Origin: Aliihoeflea sp. 40Bstr573
GTDB lineage: Bacteria; Pseudomonadota; Alphaproteobacteria; Rhizobiales; Rhizobiaceae
Direction: 5' to 3'
NCBI RefSeq assembly: GCF_024105655.1
Contig: NZ_JAAAMH010000006.1
Coordinates: forward strand, 124,001 to 188,000
DNA length: 64,000 nt
Shown here: one piece after another, positions 37,391 through 45,664 of the stretch
Layout: every line of letters starts with the position of its first letter
Numbering within the stretch: position 1 is the stretch's first letter
Notes under the pieces: model-generated
The model's input: only the letters and a program-made list of their open reading frames with translations
Database searches by the model: none
Told to the model about the DNA's origin: nothing
Made by a program: the position numbers and the translations under genes

Positions 37391-38138
37391 GGGCGCTCCA
37401 ATAGGCCTGCATGCGCTCCATGCGGAGAGCGCGGGGCTGTTTCGGGCAGGATTGGCAAAGCGTGCCGGGCTCGCACAGATAGTGGAGGCAGCACTGCTTG
37501 CGGTCGAGGACGGGATGAAGCGCGCCGCTGGCAAGCCGCACGTCGGCAAGCGCGCTCATGCCGGAAAGACCCGCAGCCGCGAGCCAGCGATCCGCGTGGG
37601 CGCATACTTCGAGGTGGGGCTTGTGTGCGTGGATGTGAACGAGCGTTCCCAGGATGCGATCGGCCAAAAGCCGGTAGGCGATCTTCTCCTTGACCGGCGC
37701 GATGGCGCAAAGTTCGGCGAAGAGATGATCGGCGATCGCGCGGATGCGGGTCGCCGTCAGGTCGATCATGTCGGCAAGGTCGCCGCACAGGCTCTGGCCG
37801 GCCGGCAAGCGAAAGCCGTAGACGCCGCCATTGGCGACGCACTGGCCCATCCGGTCGACGGGCAGGGCAAGATTCTGGCCATGAACGGCCATGACGCCGG
37901 CCATGGCAGGTTGCCAGACCAGCATCGACCAGCTTCGGACCGCGTGATAGGCGCGGCCGGCGAGCGCGTAGGCGGACGCGATCTCGCCATGCAGGCGGGC
38001 AACGACGGCACGGTCGTCCTCGGCGCCGAGCCAGTCTGCAGGCGTAGCGGAGAACGCGGCGTCGATGCCCGGCAGGGCTGTCCGGACCGCGTCGACGAAC
38101 GCGGTCTCGGCTTGAGCCCTGTCGAGCGCGACGCCCAT
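37383..38138 (-). CDS. fhuF: FhuF-like siderophore-iron reductase
   Basis: A 251-residue cytoplasmic protein with the FhuF C-terminal cysteine pattern C-C-X10-C-X2-C: C216, C217, C228 and C231 in QCCLHYLCEPGTLCQSC. FhuF uses an unusual 2Fe-2S cluster to reduce ferric iron and free it from hydroxamate siderophores such as ferrioxamine. The N-terminal 200 residues are diverse, as in the family. The start at 38138 lies 8 bp after the receptor stop; frame upstream of it lies antisense-free inside the receptor gene and lacks homology. Confidence 0.87.
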   Translation of the reverse strand: MGVALDRAQAETAFVDAVRTALPGIDAAFSATPADWLGAEDDRAVVARLHGEIASAYALAGRAYHAVRSWSMLVWQPAMAGVMAVHGQNLALPVDRMGQCVANGGVYGFRLPAGQSLCGDLADMIDLTATRIRAIADHLFAELCAIAPVKEKIAYRLLADRILGTLVHIHAHKPHLEVCAHADRWLAAAGLSGMSALADVRLASGALHPVLDRKQCCLHYLCEPGTLCQSCPKQPRALRMERMQAYWSAHA

Positions 38139-38146
38139 GCCCGCCT

Positions 38147-40207
38147 CTAGAACTTCGAGGTGAGCTTGAGGGCGACGGTGCGCCGCTCGCCATAGAAGCA
38201 GTCGCCGCGCGCAAGGCAGGTTGTGATGTGCTTCTTGTCGAAGAGGTTGCGGGCGTTGAGTGTGACGTCCCAGTTCTCCGCCTCGAACCCGATCATGGCG
38301 TCGGCCAGCACATAGGACGGCGTCTTGATATTGTCGGCGCCGTCGAAGCTCGAACCGACATAGCGCACGCCGGCGCCGGCCTTGAAGCCTTCCCAGTCGC
38401 CGCCGGGGCGCCAGGTGCCCCACGCGCTCGCCAGATGGGTCGGCGTGCTGGCGAGGCGGAAGCCGGCCGACGTCTTCGTGTCGAGATAGGAATAGCCGGC
38501 GAGAAGCTCGAACTCCTCGTTGATCTTCGTCTGCGCTTCGAGCTCGAAGCCCTTGATCGTCACGTCGCCGAGCTGGGCCTGGAAGCCGGGATTGACCGGG
38601 TCGCCGACGAGGCGGCCGTTTTCCTCGATCTGGAACACGGATGCGGTGAAGATCGAAGCCGAACCGACCGGCTGATACTTGATGCCGGCCTCGATCTGGT
38701 CGCCGCGCCGGGGCCGGAACGGGTTGCCGGACGCGTCGGTTCCGACAGTCGGCAGGAAGGATTCAGCGTAGCTGACATAGGGCGAGATGCCATTGTCGAA
38801 GGCGTAGAGCAGACCGACATCCTTCGACAGGACATTGTCGGTGTTGCCGGCGCCGTTGCGCGCGATGTCGTAGCGCAAGCCGCCGGAGACGAACAGGCGA
38901 TCATAGCGGATCTGGTCGCTGAGATAGAAGCCGGTCTGGCGCGTGTTGGTGACGGAGCGTGGAGACAGCCCCGGCACGACCGGCAGATTTCCATAGACTG
39001 GCTCGTAGAGATCGATCGGGGAAGCGGCGCCGTAATAGCTGGAATTGCCGAGATTCACGTATTGCTGGTCGACGCCGAAGGCAATCTTGTGCTCCAGCGC
39101 GCCGGTAAACGTGTTGGCGTTGAAACGCACGTCGCCGGTGAAGGCCTCGACGTCGGCTTCCGAGACGTAGACGACACGGTTGATGGTGCGCCCGTCCGGA
39201 TTGATGGTCGGCGGGTAGGACGGGTACATCGTGTAATATTCGGCATTGCTGTCCGAATAGCGCGCGCGGGCGCTCATCGACCAGACCTCGTTGAAGCGGT
39301 GGTCGAAGATCGCGGTGACGGCTTTCTGTTCCGTGTCGTAGCGATCGAAGCCGGGTTCGGACAGGAACACGCTGTCGTCGATCTGACCGTTCGGGGCCGG
39401 GAAGATCGTGCCCTGCCAGGGCAGGAACTGCGTCGAGGTGCCGGATCCGTTGCGCTGCGCATTGAAGAGGACGGTCAGGGTGGTGTCCTCGCTCGGCGCC
39501 CATGTGAAGGACGGCGCGAAGAGGTAGGAGTTGTCGTCGACGAAGTCGACCTGCGTGTCGGAATCGCGGAAGGCGCCAACGAAGCGATAGAGGAACTCGC
39601 CATTGGCATCGAGCGCGCCGGTCATGTCCACGCCGATCTGCTTGCGGTTGTGCGTACCGTATTCGACGAAGGCCTCACGGCTCGCCTCGGCCTCGGGCAT
39701 CTTGCTCGTCAGGTTGACGATGCCACCGATGGAGCTCTGGCCGTACAGGGTGGAAGAGGGACCCTTGACGATGTCGACACGCTCCAGCGCGTAAGGATGC
39801 GGGCGCACATTGTTGTAGAAACCGAAAATCTCCTGCAGCCCGTCGCGGTACTGGACCGGCGATACACCGCGCACATAGGACCAGTCGCCGCGCGTGTCGT
39901 AGCCAAAGGTCGCGCCGAAGACGCCGGGCGTATACATCAACGCGTCCTGCACGGACTGCATGCCCTGGTCGGCGATGCGCTGTTCGGTGACGACGCTGAC
40001 CGAGCGCGGCGTCTCGATGATCGGCGTGCCCGTCTTCGTCGCCGAAGACGATTCCTGCGCGATCGTCTCACCCTTCGGACCGCCGGTTTCCTGTGTCTCG
40101 CCGCCCTCGACGACGAGCCTTTCGAGAACCGTCGAATCCTGCGCTTGCGCGCCCGACCCCAATACCAAAGCCGCCGCACCGGCAGCCGCCACCAAACGCA
40201 CCTTCAT
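38147..40207 (-). CDS. TonB-dependent siderophore receptor
   Basis: A 686-residue outer-membrane receptor. The signal peptide is MKVRLVAAAGAAALVLGSGAQA. The plug domain (about 55-165) includes TGTPIIETPRSVSVVTEQRI, DALMYTPGVFGATFGYDTRGD and ERVDIVKGPSSTLYGQSSIGG. The barrel ends with the C-terminal Phe expected for outer-membrane insertion (KLTSKF). A Cys pair near the end, TTCLARGDCFYGERRTV, is typical of FhuA/FoxA/FpvA-like receptors. The ATG at 40207 has GGGGGA upstream. It is the first gene of the five-gene uptake operon, preceded by an IRO-like palindrome. Ferrioxamine- or ferrichrome-type substrates are likely given FhuF, but not proven. Confidence 0.94.
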   Translation of the reverse strand: MKVRLVAAAGAAALVLGSGAQAQDSTVLERLVVEGGETQETGGPKGETIAQESSSATKTGTPIIETPRSVSVVTEQRIADQGMQSVQDALMYTPGVFGATFGYDTRGDWSYVRGVSPVQYRDGLQEIFGFYNNVRPHPYALERVDIVKGPSSTLYGQSSIGGIVNLTSKMPEAEASREAFVEYGTHNRKQIGVDMTGALDANGEFLYRFVGAFRDSDTQVDFVDDNSYLFAPSFTWAPSEDTTLTVLFNAQRNGSGTSTQFLPWQGTIFPAPNGQIDDSVFLSEPGFDRYDTEQKAVTAIFDHRFNEVWSMSARARYSDSNAEYYTMYPSYPPTINPDGRTINRVVYVSEADVEAFTGDVRFNANTFTGALEHKIAFGVDQQYVNLGNSSYYGAASPIDLYEPVYGNLPVVPGLSPRSVTNTRQTGFYLSDQIRYDRLFVSGGLRYDIARNGAGNTDNVLSKDVGLLYAFDNGISPYVSYAESFLPTVGTDASGNPFRPRRGDQIEAGIKYQPVGSASIFTASVFQIEENGRLVGDPVNPGFQAQLGDVTIKGFELEAQTKINEEFELLAGYSYLDTKTSAGFRLASTPTHLASAWGTWRPGGDWEGFKAGAGVRYVGSSFDGADNIKTPSYVLADAMIGFEAENWDVTLNARNLFDKKHITTCLARGDCFYGERRTVALKLTSKF

Positions 40208-40296
40208 TCCGTCCCCCGGAAAAAACACTTGAGCCAAAATTACGCCGCGTGCCTTGCCGGGTTGCTGGGTAGGACGATCTTCGTCCAGCTATTATT

Positions 40297-40315
40297 GTTG
40301 AGAGATGGTGTCAAC
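40297..40315 (-). promoter_or_regulatory. RirA-type iron-responsive operator (IRO) and -35 of the siderophore operon
   Basis: GTTGA-N9-TCAAC is a perfect 5-bp-arm dyad that contains the rhizobial IRO core TGA-N9-TCA. On the minus strand it includes a perfect -35 (TTGACA, 40309-40314), 90-107 bp before the receptor start. A repressor here would block RNA polymerase when iron is plentiful. RirA binding is inferred. Confidence 0.6.
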
Positions 40316-40375
40316 TTTCAATGCGGACGCGCGCGCCATGCCTTCGTCGGGCAGGTGATTCCTGTGACACGGACA

Positions 40376-42013
40376 TCACAGATCCGCCCAGGCGGAGCGA
40401 ACATCAGCGACCGCGCGCGTGATTGCGCCGCCTGCCGCGATGTCCGAAAGGAGGCCCTCGACCTTGGGCTGGATGAAGCCGTCGAGGTCATCCCAGTGCA
40501 GCGGACGGGCCGAATCCGGAACACCGCCCGCCGCCTTTCGCGCTGCCAGGTAAAGCGGCTGCGTGGCGTCGGAGAGGATCGCGCGCGCGTCGTAACTGTC
40601 GGCGACGAGCTTGGCGCGAAGCTCGACCGCCTGCACGCCGATCAGCAGCGCCACCGCCAGATAGTGCTCCAGGACATCGATGGTCTCGCGGGCGAGATTG
40701 GCGGAGTTCATCGCCTGGCTGTTGATGTTCTGGTTGAACTGCTCGGCATGGGTCGGGAAGCGGTCGACGATCGACTGGCCGTAAAAGCTCATCAGCGGCA
40801 TCATCGAATTGCCGCCGATCTGCAGCGATTTCAGCCCGACATTGATCCCGGCCTCCATGTTGCCGACGAGCGAGGGATTGAGGCCGTAAGAGAATTCGGG
40901 CGTCATCAGGAGCGCGATCTGCGCGTCGATATGCTTGGCGATGAGGCCCACATGGTAGCGCAGCGCGTCCATGGCGACGCCGGTATATTGCGCAAGGAAA
41001 TTGCCGGTGTGGAAGATCTCGCCGGTGTCCGGGTCGATCAGCGGGTTGTCGTTGGCGCAATTCGCCTCGGTCTCGATCTGGCGGGCGGCGATGGCGATGC
41101 CGTCGACGACAGGCCCCAGATATTGCGGCAGGCAGCGCAGCGAGTAGCGGTCCTGGATCAGCTTGCCCATGCGATGGCTGCGCCCGCCGGCCGCCTCCGA
41201 GCGGATGACCTCCGAACCGGCGACGAGGCGGCTCATTTGCTGCGCCACCCAGATCTGGCCGGGATGCGGCTTCATCGCGTGGACGAACGGATCGAAGCTC
41301 TGGTCGGTGGAAAGCATTGCCTGCGCGTAGAGCGCGTGGATGCCAAGCGCCAGCGAGGCGAGGTCGAGTGCGCGGGCCGTCGCATTGGCGGCAACGCCCG
41401 TGCATGCGCCGGTGCCGTTGTTGAGAGCCAGCCCCTCCTTGGGCTGGAGCGCGAGCGGCTGGAGGCCGAGGCGCGAAAGCGCCGCATGGGCGTCGAGCGT
41501 CTCGCCGTCGAGGTCGACAAGGAAGGCCGGATCGAGCCCGATCACTGCCCCGCCAATATAGGAAAGCGGCACGAGGTCGCCCGAGGCGCCGATGGACCCG
41601 CGCTGGTGGACATGCGGGTGCGCACCGGCGTTGAGGAAGGCGAGATAGCGATCGATGATCTCGCGGCGCACGCCCGATGCGCCCTTGACGAAGGAATTGG
41701 CGCGCAGCAGCATCGCCGCGCGCACGTCTGCGGCGGGAAGGCGTGGGCCGGTCGTGCTCTTGTGTTGCCACACCGCGATGCGCTGGACGTCGGCGAGAAG
41801 ATCCGGCCCGACATATTGGTCGGCCATTCCGCCGAAGAGTGTGGTCACGCCATAGATCTGCTCGCCGCGTTCGACGCCGCCGGCGATGATCTGGCGCGAC
41901 TTGTCGATGCGCGCGAGGATCGCGGGATCGTCGGTCAGCGCCACTTTCGCGCCCAGCGCGACCGCGCGGATGTTCGAAATGCTCAGATCCTGCCCGTTGA
42001 TGATGATGGTCAT
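40376..42013 (-). CDS. Aromatic amino acid lyase, HAL/PAL family
   Basis: A 545-residue MIO-dependent ammonia-lyase. The self-made MIO cofactor comes from A143-S144-G145 in GSIGASGDLVPLSYIGGA. Y54 in IYGVTTLFGG matches the catalytic Tyr of HAL. The substrate-selectivity pair, SH in histidine lyases and HL or FL in tyrosine or phenylalanine lyases, reads QH here (Q83-H84 in VWQHKSTTG), so the substrate is not safe to name; a histidine-like ring or a modified histidine is possible. The start at 42013 has AGGAGG about ten bases upstream. A Lrp-type regulator is divergent. No other hut gene is nearby. Confidence 0.88.
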   Translation of the reverse strand: MTIIINGQDLSISNIRAVALGAKVALTDDPAILARIDKSRQIIAGGVERGEQIYGVTTLFGGMADQYVGPDLLADVQRIAVWQHKSTTGPRLPAADVRAAMLLRANSFVKGASGVRREIIDRYLAFLNAGAHPHVHQRGSIGASGDLVPLSYIGGAVIGLDPAFLVDLDGETLDAHAALSRLGLQPLALQPKEGLALNNGTGACTGVAANATARALDLASLALGIHALYAQAMLSTDQSFDPFVHAMKPHPGQIWVAQQMSRLVAGSEVIRSEAAGGRSHRMGKLIQDRYSLRCLPQYLGPVVDGIAIAARQIETEANCANDNPLIDPDTGEIFHTGNFLAQYTGVAMDALRYHVGLIAKHIDAQIALLMTPEFSYGLNPSLVGNMEAGINVGLKSLQIGGNSMMPLMSFYGQSIVDRFPTHAEQFNQNINSQAMNSANLARETIDVLEHYLAVALLIGVQAVELRAKLVADSYDARAILSDATQPLYLAARKAAGGVPDSARPLHWDDLDGFIQPKVEGLLSDIAAGGAITRAVADVRSAWADL

Positions 42014-42135
42014 TGCCGACGCCTCCTGTTTGCAGCAGGATAGGACGCGCCGACGCACATTTTCTGTTTAGTTCGATCGACGAATGCAGGTTGTGGGTCA
42101 CGAACAGGCGAAGTTGCCCGGAAAATGCATATGAA

Positions 42136-42621
42136 ATGACCGAACTTTCGTTGACCGATCGCAGGATACTGGCCGAGTTGCAGCGCGACGGCAGCCTGTC
42201 CAACGTGGCGCTGGCCGAACGGATCGGCATGTCCCCCAGCCCCTGCCTGCGCCGGGTGAAGCAGCTGGAAGCGGACGGCCTGATCCGGCGCTACGTCGCG
42301 CTTCTCGACGAGCGCAAGCTGGGCGTCGGACTGACGGCCTATGTCGAGGTCAAGGTGCCGCAGGTGGCGGGCGAGGCCATCGTCGAGCGCTTCAAGGCAG
42401 CGGTGGCGCGCGAGCCGGCGATCACGGGCTGCTTCGTCATCGCCGGACAGTACGATTTCCTGCTGCGCATCGTCGCGCGCGATCTGGACGACTATTCGCA
42501 TCTGACGCAGACCGTACTCCTGCGCCTGCCCGGCGTTCAGGACACGCGGTCGAGCTTTGTGCTCGAAGCAGTCAAGGACACGACCGAGCTGCCGATCGGC
42601 GGGTTTGGCCGGCGAAGCTAG
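42136..42621 (+). CDS. Lrp/AsnC-family transcriptional regulator
   Basis: A 161-residue regulator. The AsnC-type helix-turn-helix spans about residues 6-60 (TDRRILAELQRDGSLSNVALAERIGMSPSPCLRRVKQLE), and the RAM ligand-sensing domain follows (about 68-150). Members bind amino acids and act as octamers or dimers. It diverges from the HAL/PAL-family lyase with a 122-bp gap, so it probably controls that gene in response to an amino acid. The ATG at 42136 gives the standard N-terminus. Confidence 0.9.
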   Translation: MTELSLTDRRILAELQRDGSLSNVALAERIGMSPSPCLRRVKQLEADGLIRRYVALLDERKLGVGLTAYVEVKVPQVAGEAIVERFKAAVAREPAITGCFVIAGQYDFLLRIVARDLDDYSHLTQTVLLRLPGVQDTRSSFVLEAVKDTTELPIGGFGRRS

Positions 42622-42698
42622 AGCGGCAGGTAGCACGGCGAATGCCAACCATGCCGCTTTAGCCTTTTCCCGGCGGCAACAAAGTGCTCCAGGCTTCG

Positions 42699-44411
42699 TC
42701 AGTAACGATCCGAGATCGCCACGCGCACCTCGATCATGGCCTGCCGCTTTTCCTCACGGATGACTTTCAGCGCGCGCTGAAGCGCGGCGGGCAGGTCCGA
42801 GCCGTGCTCGACGCGCTCGACATGGGCGCGGTTGGCGGCGGCGAGCATGGTGTAGTCGGGCGCAGGCTCCAGTGAGGTCAGCGGCATCCGGTTCGCCTTT
42901 GCGGCCGCGCCTTGCGGATAGGCGTTGACGACGGAGCGGCGCACCGCGTTCCACATGCCGTTGTTCTTGACGATGGTCAAAAGCGGCAGGTCGAGCGCTT
43001 CGGCGATCTGGTGGCAGGCAGTCGGGTTGGCGAACATGTAGGAACCATCGCCGACGCAGGCGACGACCAGCCGCTCGCGGTTCGCAAGCTGCGCGCCGAG
43101 CGCGGCGGGCAGCGCCCAGCCGAGGCCGCCCGAATGCGGATTGCAGAAGACCCGGTTGGGGCCCTTGGCGTCGATGGCTGCGGGCACGATGCCGAGCTCG
43201 GAAAAGATGACGCCATCGTCGCCGAGAATGTCGGAGACGCATTTCGACAGCCATTCCGCGCCCATCGGCGAAGCCTTTCCGGCCTCGATGGCATCCGCGA
43301 TGGCGCGGCGGCGATCCGAAGAGCGAGCGGCGATCGCGTCGCGGCGAGCACCGGTTTCAAGCTGCCGGCCGGCAAGGGCCGCATGCAAGGCCTCGATTCC
43401 GGCGGCAGGATCGGAGGTGATGGCCAGATCCGCCTGGTAACCACGGACCGGCATGCGTTCGAACTGCGGGTCGGCGCCCATCTGGACGATCTTCACGTTC
43501 GCATCGGGTCGGTGGACGGCCTCGATCCACGGCACCCCGCTATCGACGACGAGGACGAAATCCGCGCCCTCGAGCGCCGCCTTCGGGTCGTTGCCGAGGT
43601 ACATGGGGTCGGCGCTGGCCATGACATTGCGGATCGAGAACGGCTCGCACACGCCGACCGCGAAATCGGCGGCGAGGCGGGCAAGCGCGATGCCGACACG
43701 GCCTTGCGGATCGCCGCGCTGGCAAAGGACGACCGGATGCTTCGCCGCGGCGAGCCAGTCGGCGGCCTTTGCGATCGCTTCCGGATCGGGAAAGGCGCGG
43801 GTGGAAATGGCCTGCGCGGATGTCGCGCGGCCGACCGTTTCGGGAACGCGCTCGGTCAAGGGTTCGCGCGGCAGGCTGACATAGACCGGCCCCGAGGGTT
43901 CCGACCGCGCCAGCACCGCGGCGCGCTGGGCGAGAATTTCACCCTGTTCGGGATAGCGCATCTCGTAGTGAAACTTGACGGTGTCGGCGACGAGCGACGA
44001 CTGGTCGTACATCTCCTGGCCGTACTGGATCGGCGTCATGCGCGCGCCCTTTCGGCCGCGCTCGGTGATCGGCGTGCGGCCGGACATGACCATGACCGGG
44101 ATGTTGTCGCTCGCCGCGTTGATGACGCCCATGACGGAATTGGCAAGGCCGACATTGACGTGGACCATCGTCGCCTGCATCCGGCCGGTGACGAGATAGT
44201 AGCCATGCGCCATGCCGACGCTTGCGGTCTCGTGCGGCACCGTGACGGGGACTGGGACCGACTGGGGATCGAGCGTTGCGAACGCCTCGATGATGGGCGG
44301 AAAGTCGGTGCCGGCATTGGCGAACAGGTAGTCGATACCGCTCGCCTTCAGCCCAAGAAGCAGGCTTTCGGCTCCCGTTTTCGCCTCGACAGCGCGCTTC
44401 TGTCCATCCAT
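42699..44411 (-). CDS. Thiamine pyrophosphate-dependent enzyme (acetolactate synthase/benzoylformate decarboxylase-like)
   Basis: A 570-residue three-domain TPP enzyme. The N-terminal PYR domain (about 10-175) has YLFANAGTDFPPIIEAF and the catalytic Glu region VPHETASVGMAHGYYL. The middle domain is about 200-340. The C-terminal PP domain carries the TPP motif GDGSYMFANP...KNNGMW. It lacks the features of true anabolic acetolactate synthase and no small subunit is adjacent, so a 2-oxoacid decarboxylase or carboligase acting on an aromatic or branched oxoacid is more likely. The ATG at 44411 has AAAGGG eight bases upstream; a GTG at 44420 fits less well. It diverges from the TRAP operon. Confidence 0.85.
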   Translation of the reverse strand: MDGQKRAVEAKTGAESLLLGLKASGIDYLFANAGTDFPPIIEAFATLDPQSVPVPVTVPHETASVGMAHGYYLVTGRMQATMVHVNVGLANSVMGVINAASDNIPVMVMSGRTPITERGRKGARMTPIQYGQEMYDQSSLVADTVKFHYEMRYPEQGEILAQRAAVLARSEPSGPVYVSLPREPLTERVPETVGRATSAQAISTRAFPDPEAIAKAADWLAAAKHPVVLCQRGDPQGRVGIALARLAADFAVGVCEPFSIRNVMASADPMYLGNDPKAALEGADFVLVVDSGVPWIEAVHRPDANVKIVQMGADPQFERMPVRGYQADLAITSDPAAGIEALHAALAGRQLETGARRDAIAARSSDRRRAIADAIEAGKASPMGAEWLSKCVSDILGDDGVIFSELGIVPAAIDAKGPNRVFCNPHSGGLGWALPAALGAQLANRERLVVACVGDGSYMFANPTACHQIAEALDLPLLTIVKNNGMWNAVRRSVVNAYPQGAAAKANRMPLTSLEPAPDYTMLAAANRAHVERVEHGSDLPAALQRALKVIREEKRQAMIEVRVAISDRY

Positions 44412-44507
44412 CGTCTCCACCCTTTCATCTGCTGCAACTTGAAGGGCAACGACGAGCTCATGCTCCGTCGTTGCCGCACTCTGTCCTGCCCCACGGTAAA
44501 AATGGCC

Positions 44508-44537
44508 TTGTCATCCGCGCAAACGCAAGTGCATAAT
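44508..44537 (+). promoter_or_regulatory. Promoter of the TAXI-TRAP operon
   Basis: TTGTCA (44508-44513) and CATAAT (44532-44537) are 18 bases apart. The operator described next begins seven bases after the -10, over the expected transcription start. Confidence 0.6.
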
Positions 44538-44543
44538 CGCACA

Positions 44544-44564
44544 AAATCTCTCTTTATGGGATTT
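44544..44564. promoter_or_regulatory. Operator 1 of the proposed IclR regulon
   Basis: A 21-bp dyad of the form AAATCTC-N7-GGGATTT, part of a longer perfect 8-bp inverted repeat (ACAAAATC and GATTTTGT, 44541-44567). It agrees at 16 of 21 positions, with identical half-site spacing, with the palindrome before the amidohydrolase gene. Confidence 0.65.
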
Positions 44565-44565
44565 T

Positions 44566-44588
44566 GTATCGTCTCGAGGTGACGATAC
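44566..44588. promoter_or_regulatory. Second perfect inverted repeat before the TAXI gene
   Basis: Arms GTATCGTC and GACGATAC pair perfectly over 8 bp around seven bases, directly abutting operator 1 and ending 24 bp before the start codon. It could be a second operator or a leader hairpin. Confidence 0.55.
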
Positions 44589-44612
44589 GGAGGCACAAAC
44601 CGGAGGAAAACG

Positions 44613-45569
44613 ATGAAATTTGTTCTCGCCTCGGCCGTCATTGCGGCCGCTCTCGTCACTGGCGGCCAGGCTTCGGCGCAGGCCGTCGGCATCGCCACGT
44701 CGAACCCGGGCTCGATCTTTCATAATATCGGCACGGCGGTCGCCAACGCCGCCAACCAGGCCGGCATCAACGCGACGATCCAGCCCGCTACGAGCCCGAA
44801 CCAGTACATTCCCTTCGTCGCCTCGGGCGGTATCGAGTTCGGCGCCGCCAACCTTCAGGAAGTGAATTACGCCCTCGAGGGCAAGGAGTGGTTCGAAGGT
44901 TCGGTCAATTCCGACCTGCGCATCGTCGGCCACGTCATGCCTCTGGTCGAGGCGATCTTCGTGCGTGCCGACAGCGACATCCGCTCGATCGAGGATCTGC
45001 GCGGCCGGCCCATGGTGGACGGCTACACGGCCCAAAACACCATCCTGCCGCAGCTTGACGCGATGTATGCGACGGCGGGCATGACCCGCGCCGACATGCA
45101 GCCGGTCCAGGTGCCGAGCGTGGTCGGCGGGGCTGACGCCTTCATCGCCGGCGACGCTGTCGGCTTCATCTTCGCCCACGGCGCAGGCAAGGTGCGCGAG
45201 GCGGATGCGGCGGTCGGCGGGCTGCGCGCGCTGCCGATCGAGGAGACCGAGGAAAATCTCGCGACCATCCGCGAGCACTGGCCGGTGGGCTTCTTCGCCA
45301 CGATGGAGCCCGGCCCCAACGCGCCGGGCGTCGAAGAGACCGCGACCTTCTTCGCCTATCCGCAGGTGATCTTCACGCATGCCGGCGTCGATGAGGAGAC
45401 GGTCTATCAGATGACCAAGGCGATCTACGAGAGCAAGGAGCGTATGGCCCAGACCTTCCCGCCCTTCAACGCGTTCGATCCGGCCGAAATGGCGAGCGAC
45501 CCCGGCGTCTCCGAGTTCCATCCGGGTGCGATCCGCTTCTACAAGGAAGTCGGCATCTGGAAGGAATAG
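44613..45569 (+). CDS. TAXI-family TRAP transporter solute-binding protein
   Basis: A 318-residue periplasmic protein. The signal peptide is MKFVLASAVIAAALVTGGQASA. The TAXI pattern GIATSNPGSIFHNIGTAVANA follows at the mature N-terminus, then ATSPNQYIPFVASGGIEFGAAN. The family binds carboxylates such as glutamate, or unknown acids, and passes them to a sodium-driven membrane unit, encoded by the next gene. A strong GGAGG precedes the ATG. The substrate is inferred to be an organic, perhaps aromatic, acid from the catabolic genes in the same regulon. Confidence 0.93.
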   Translation: MKFVLASAVIAAALVTGGQASAQAVGIATSNPGSIFHNIGTAVANAANQAGINATIQPATSPNQYIPFVASGGIEFGAANLQEVNYALEGKEWFEGSVNSDLRIVGHVMPLVEAIFVRADSDIRSIEDLRGRPMVDGYTAQNTILPQLDAMYATAGMTRADMQPVQVPSVVGGADAFIAGDAVGFIFAHGAGKVREADAAVGGLRALPIEETEENLATIREHWPVGFFATMEPGPNAPGVEETATFFAYPQVIFTHAGVDEETVYQMTKAIYESKERMAQTFPPFNAFDPAEMASDPGVSEFHPGAIRFYKEVGIWKE

Positions 45570-45578
45570 CCTTCAACG

Positions 45579-45608
45579 GCCCGGGGCTGCGCGAGGCGGC
45601 GCCCGGGC
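45579..45608 (+). other. Intercistronic hairpin between TAXI binding protein and permease
   Basis: GCCCGGG and CCCGGGC arms, 7 bp, with a GC-rich loop, lie 10 bp after the binding-protein stop. Such hairpins commonly protect the message of the binding protein so that it is made in excess of the permease. Confidence 0.4.
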
Positions 45609-45664
45609 ATGAAGCCCTTGCCGTTGCGGCGCGACCGACCGATCCACCGACCAGAGTATGCGTG

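Noticed and set aside
38228-42043. A very long open frame (over 1,200 codons) on the plus strand
   Set aside because: It runs antisense through the receptor and the HAL/PAL-family gene, both of which match known families along their whole length. Its predicted protein is full of Arg, Ala, Gly and His without domains, as expected of a GC-rich shadow frame.
42699-44411. Annotation as biosynthetic acetolactate synthase (ilvB/ilvG)
   Set aside because: No regulatory subunit gene is adjacent and the context is catabolic; the family resemblance is to TPP enzymes in general.
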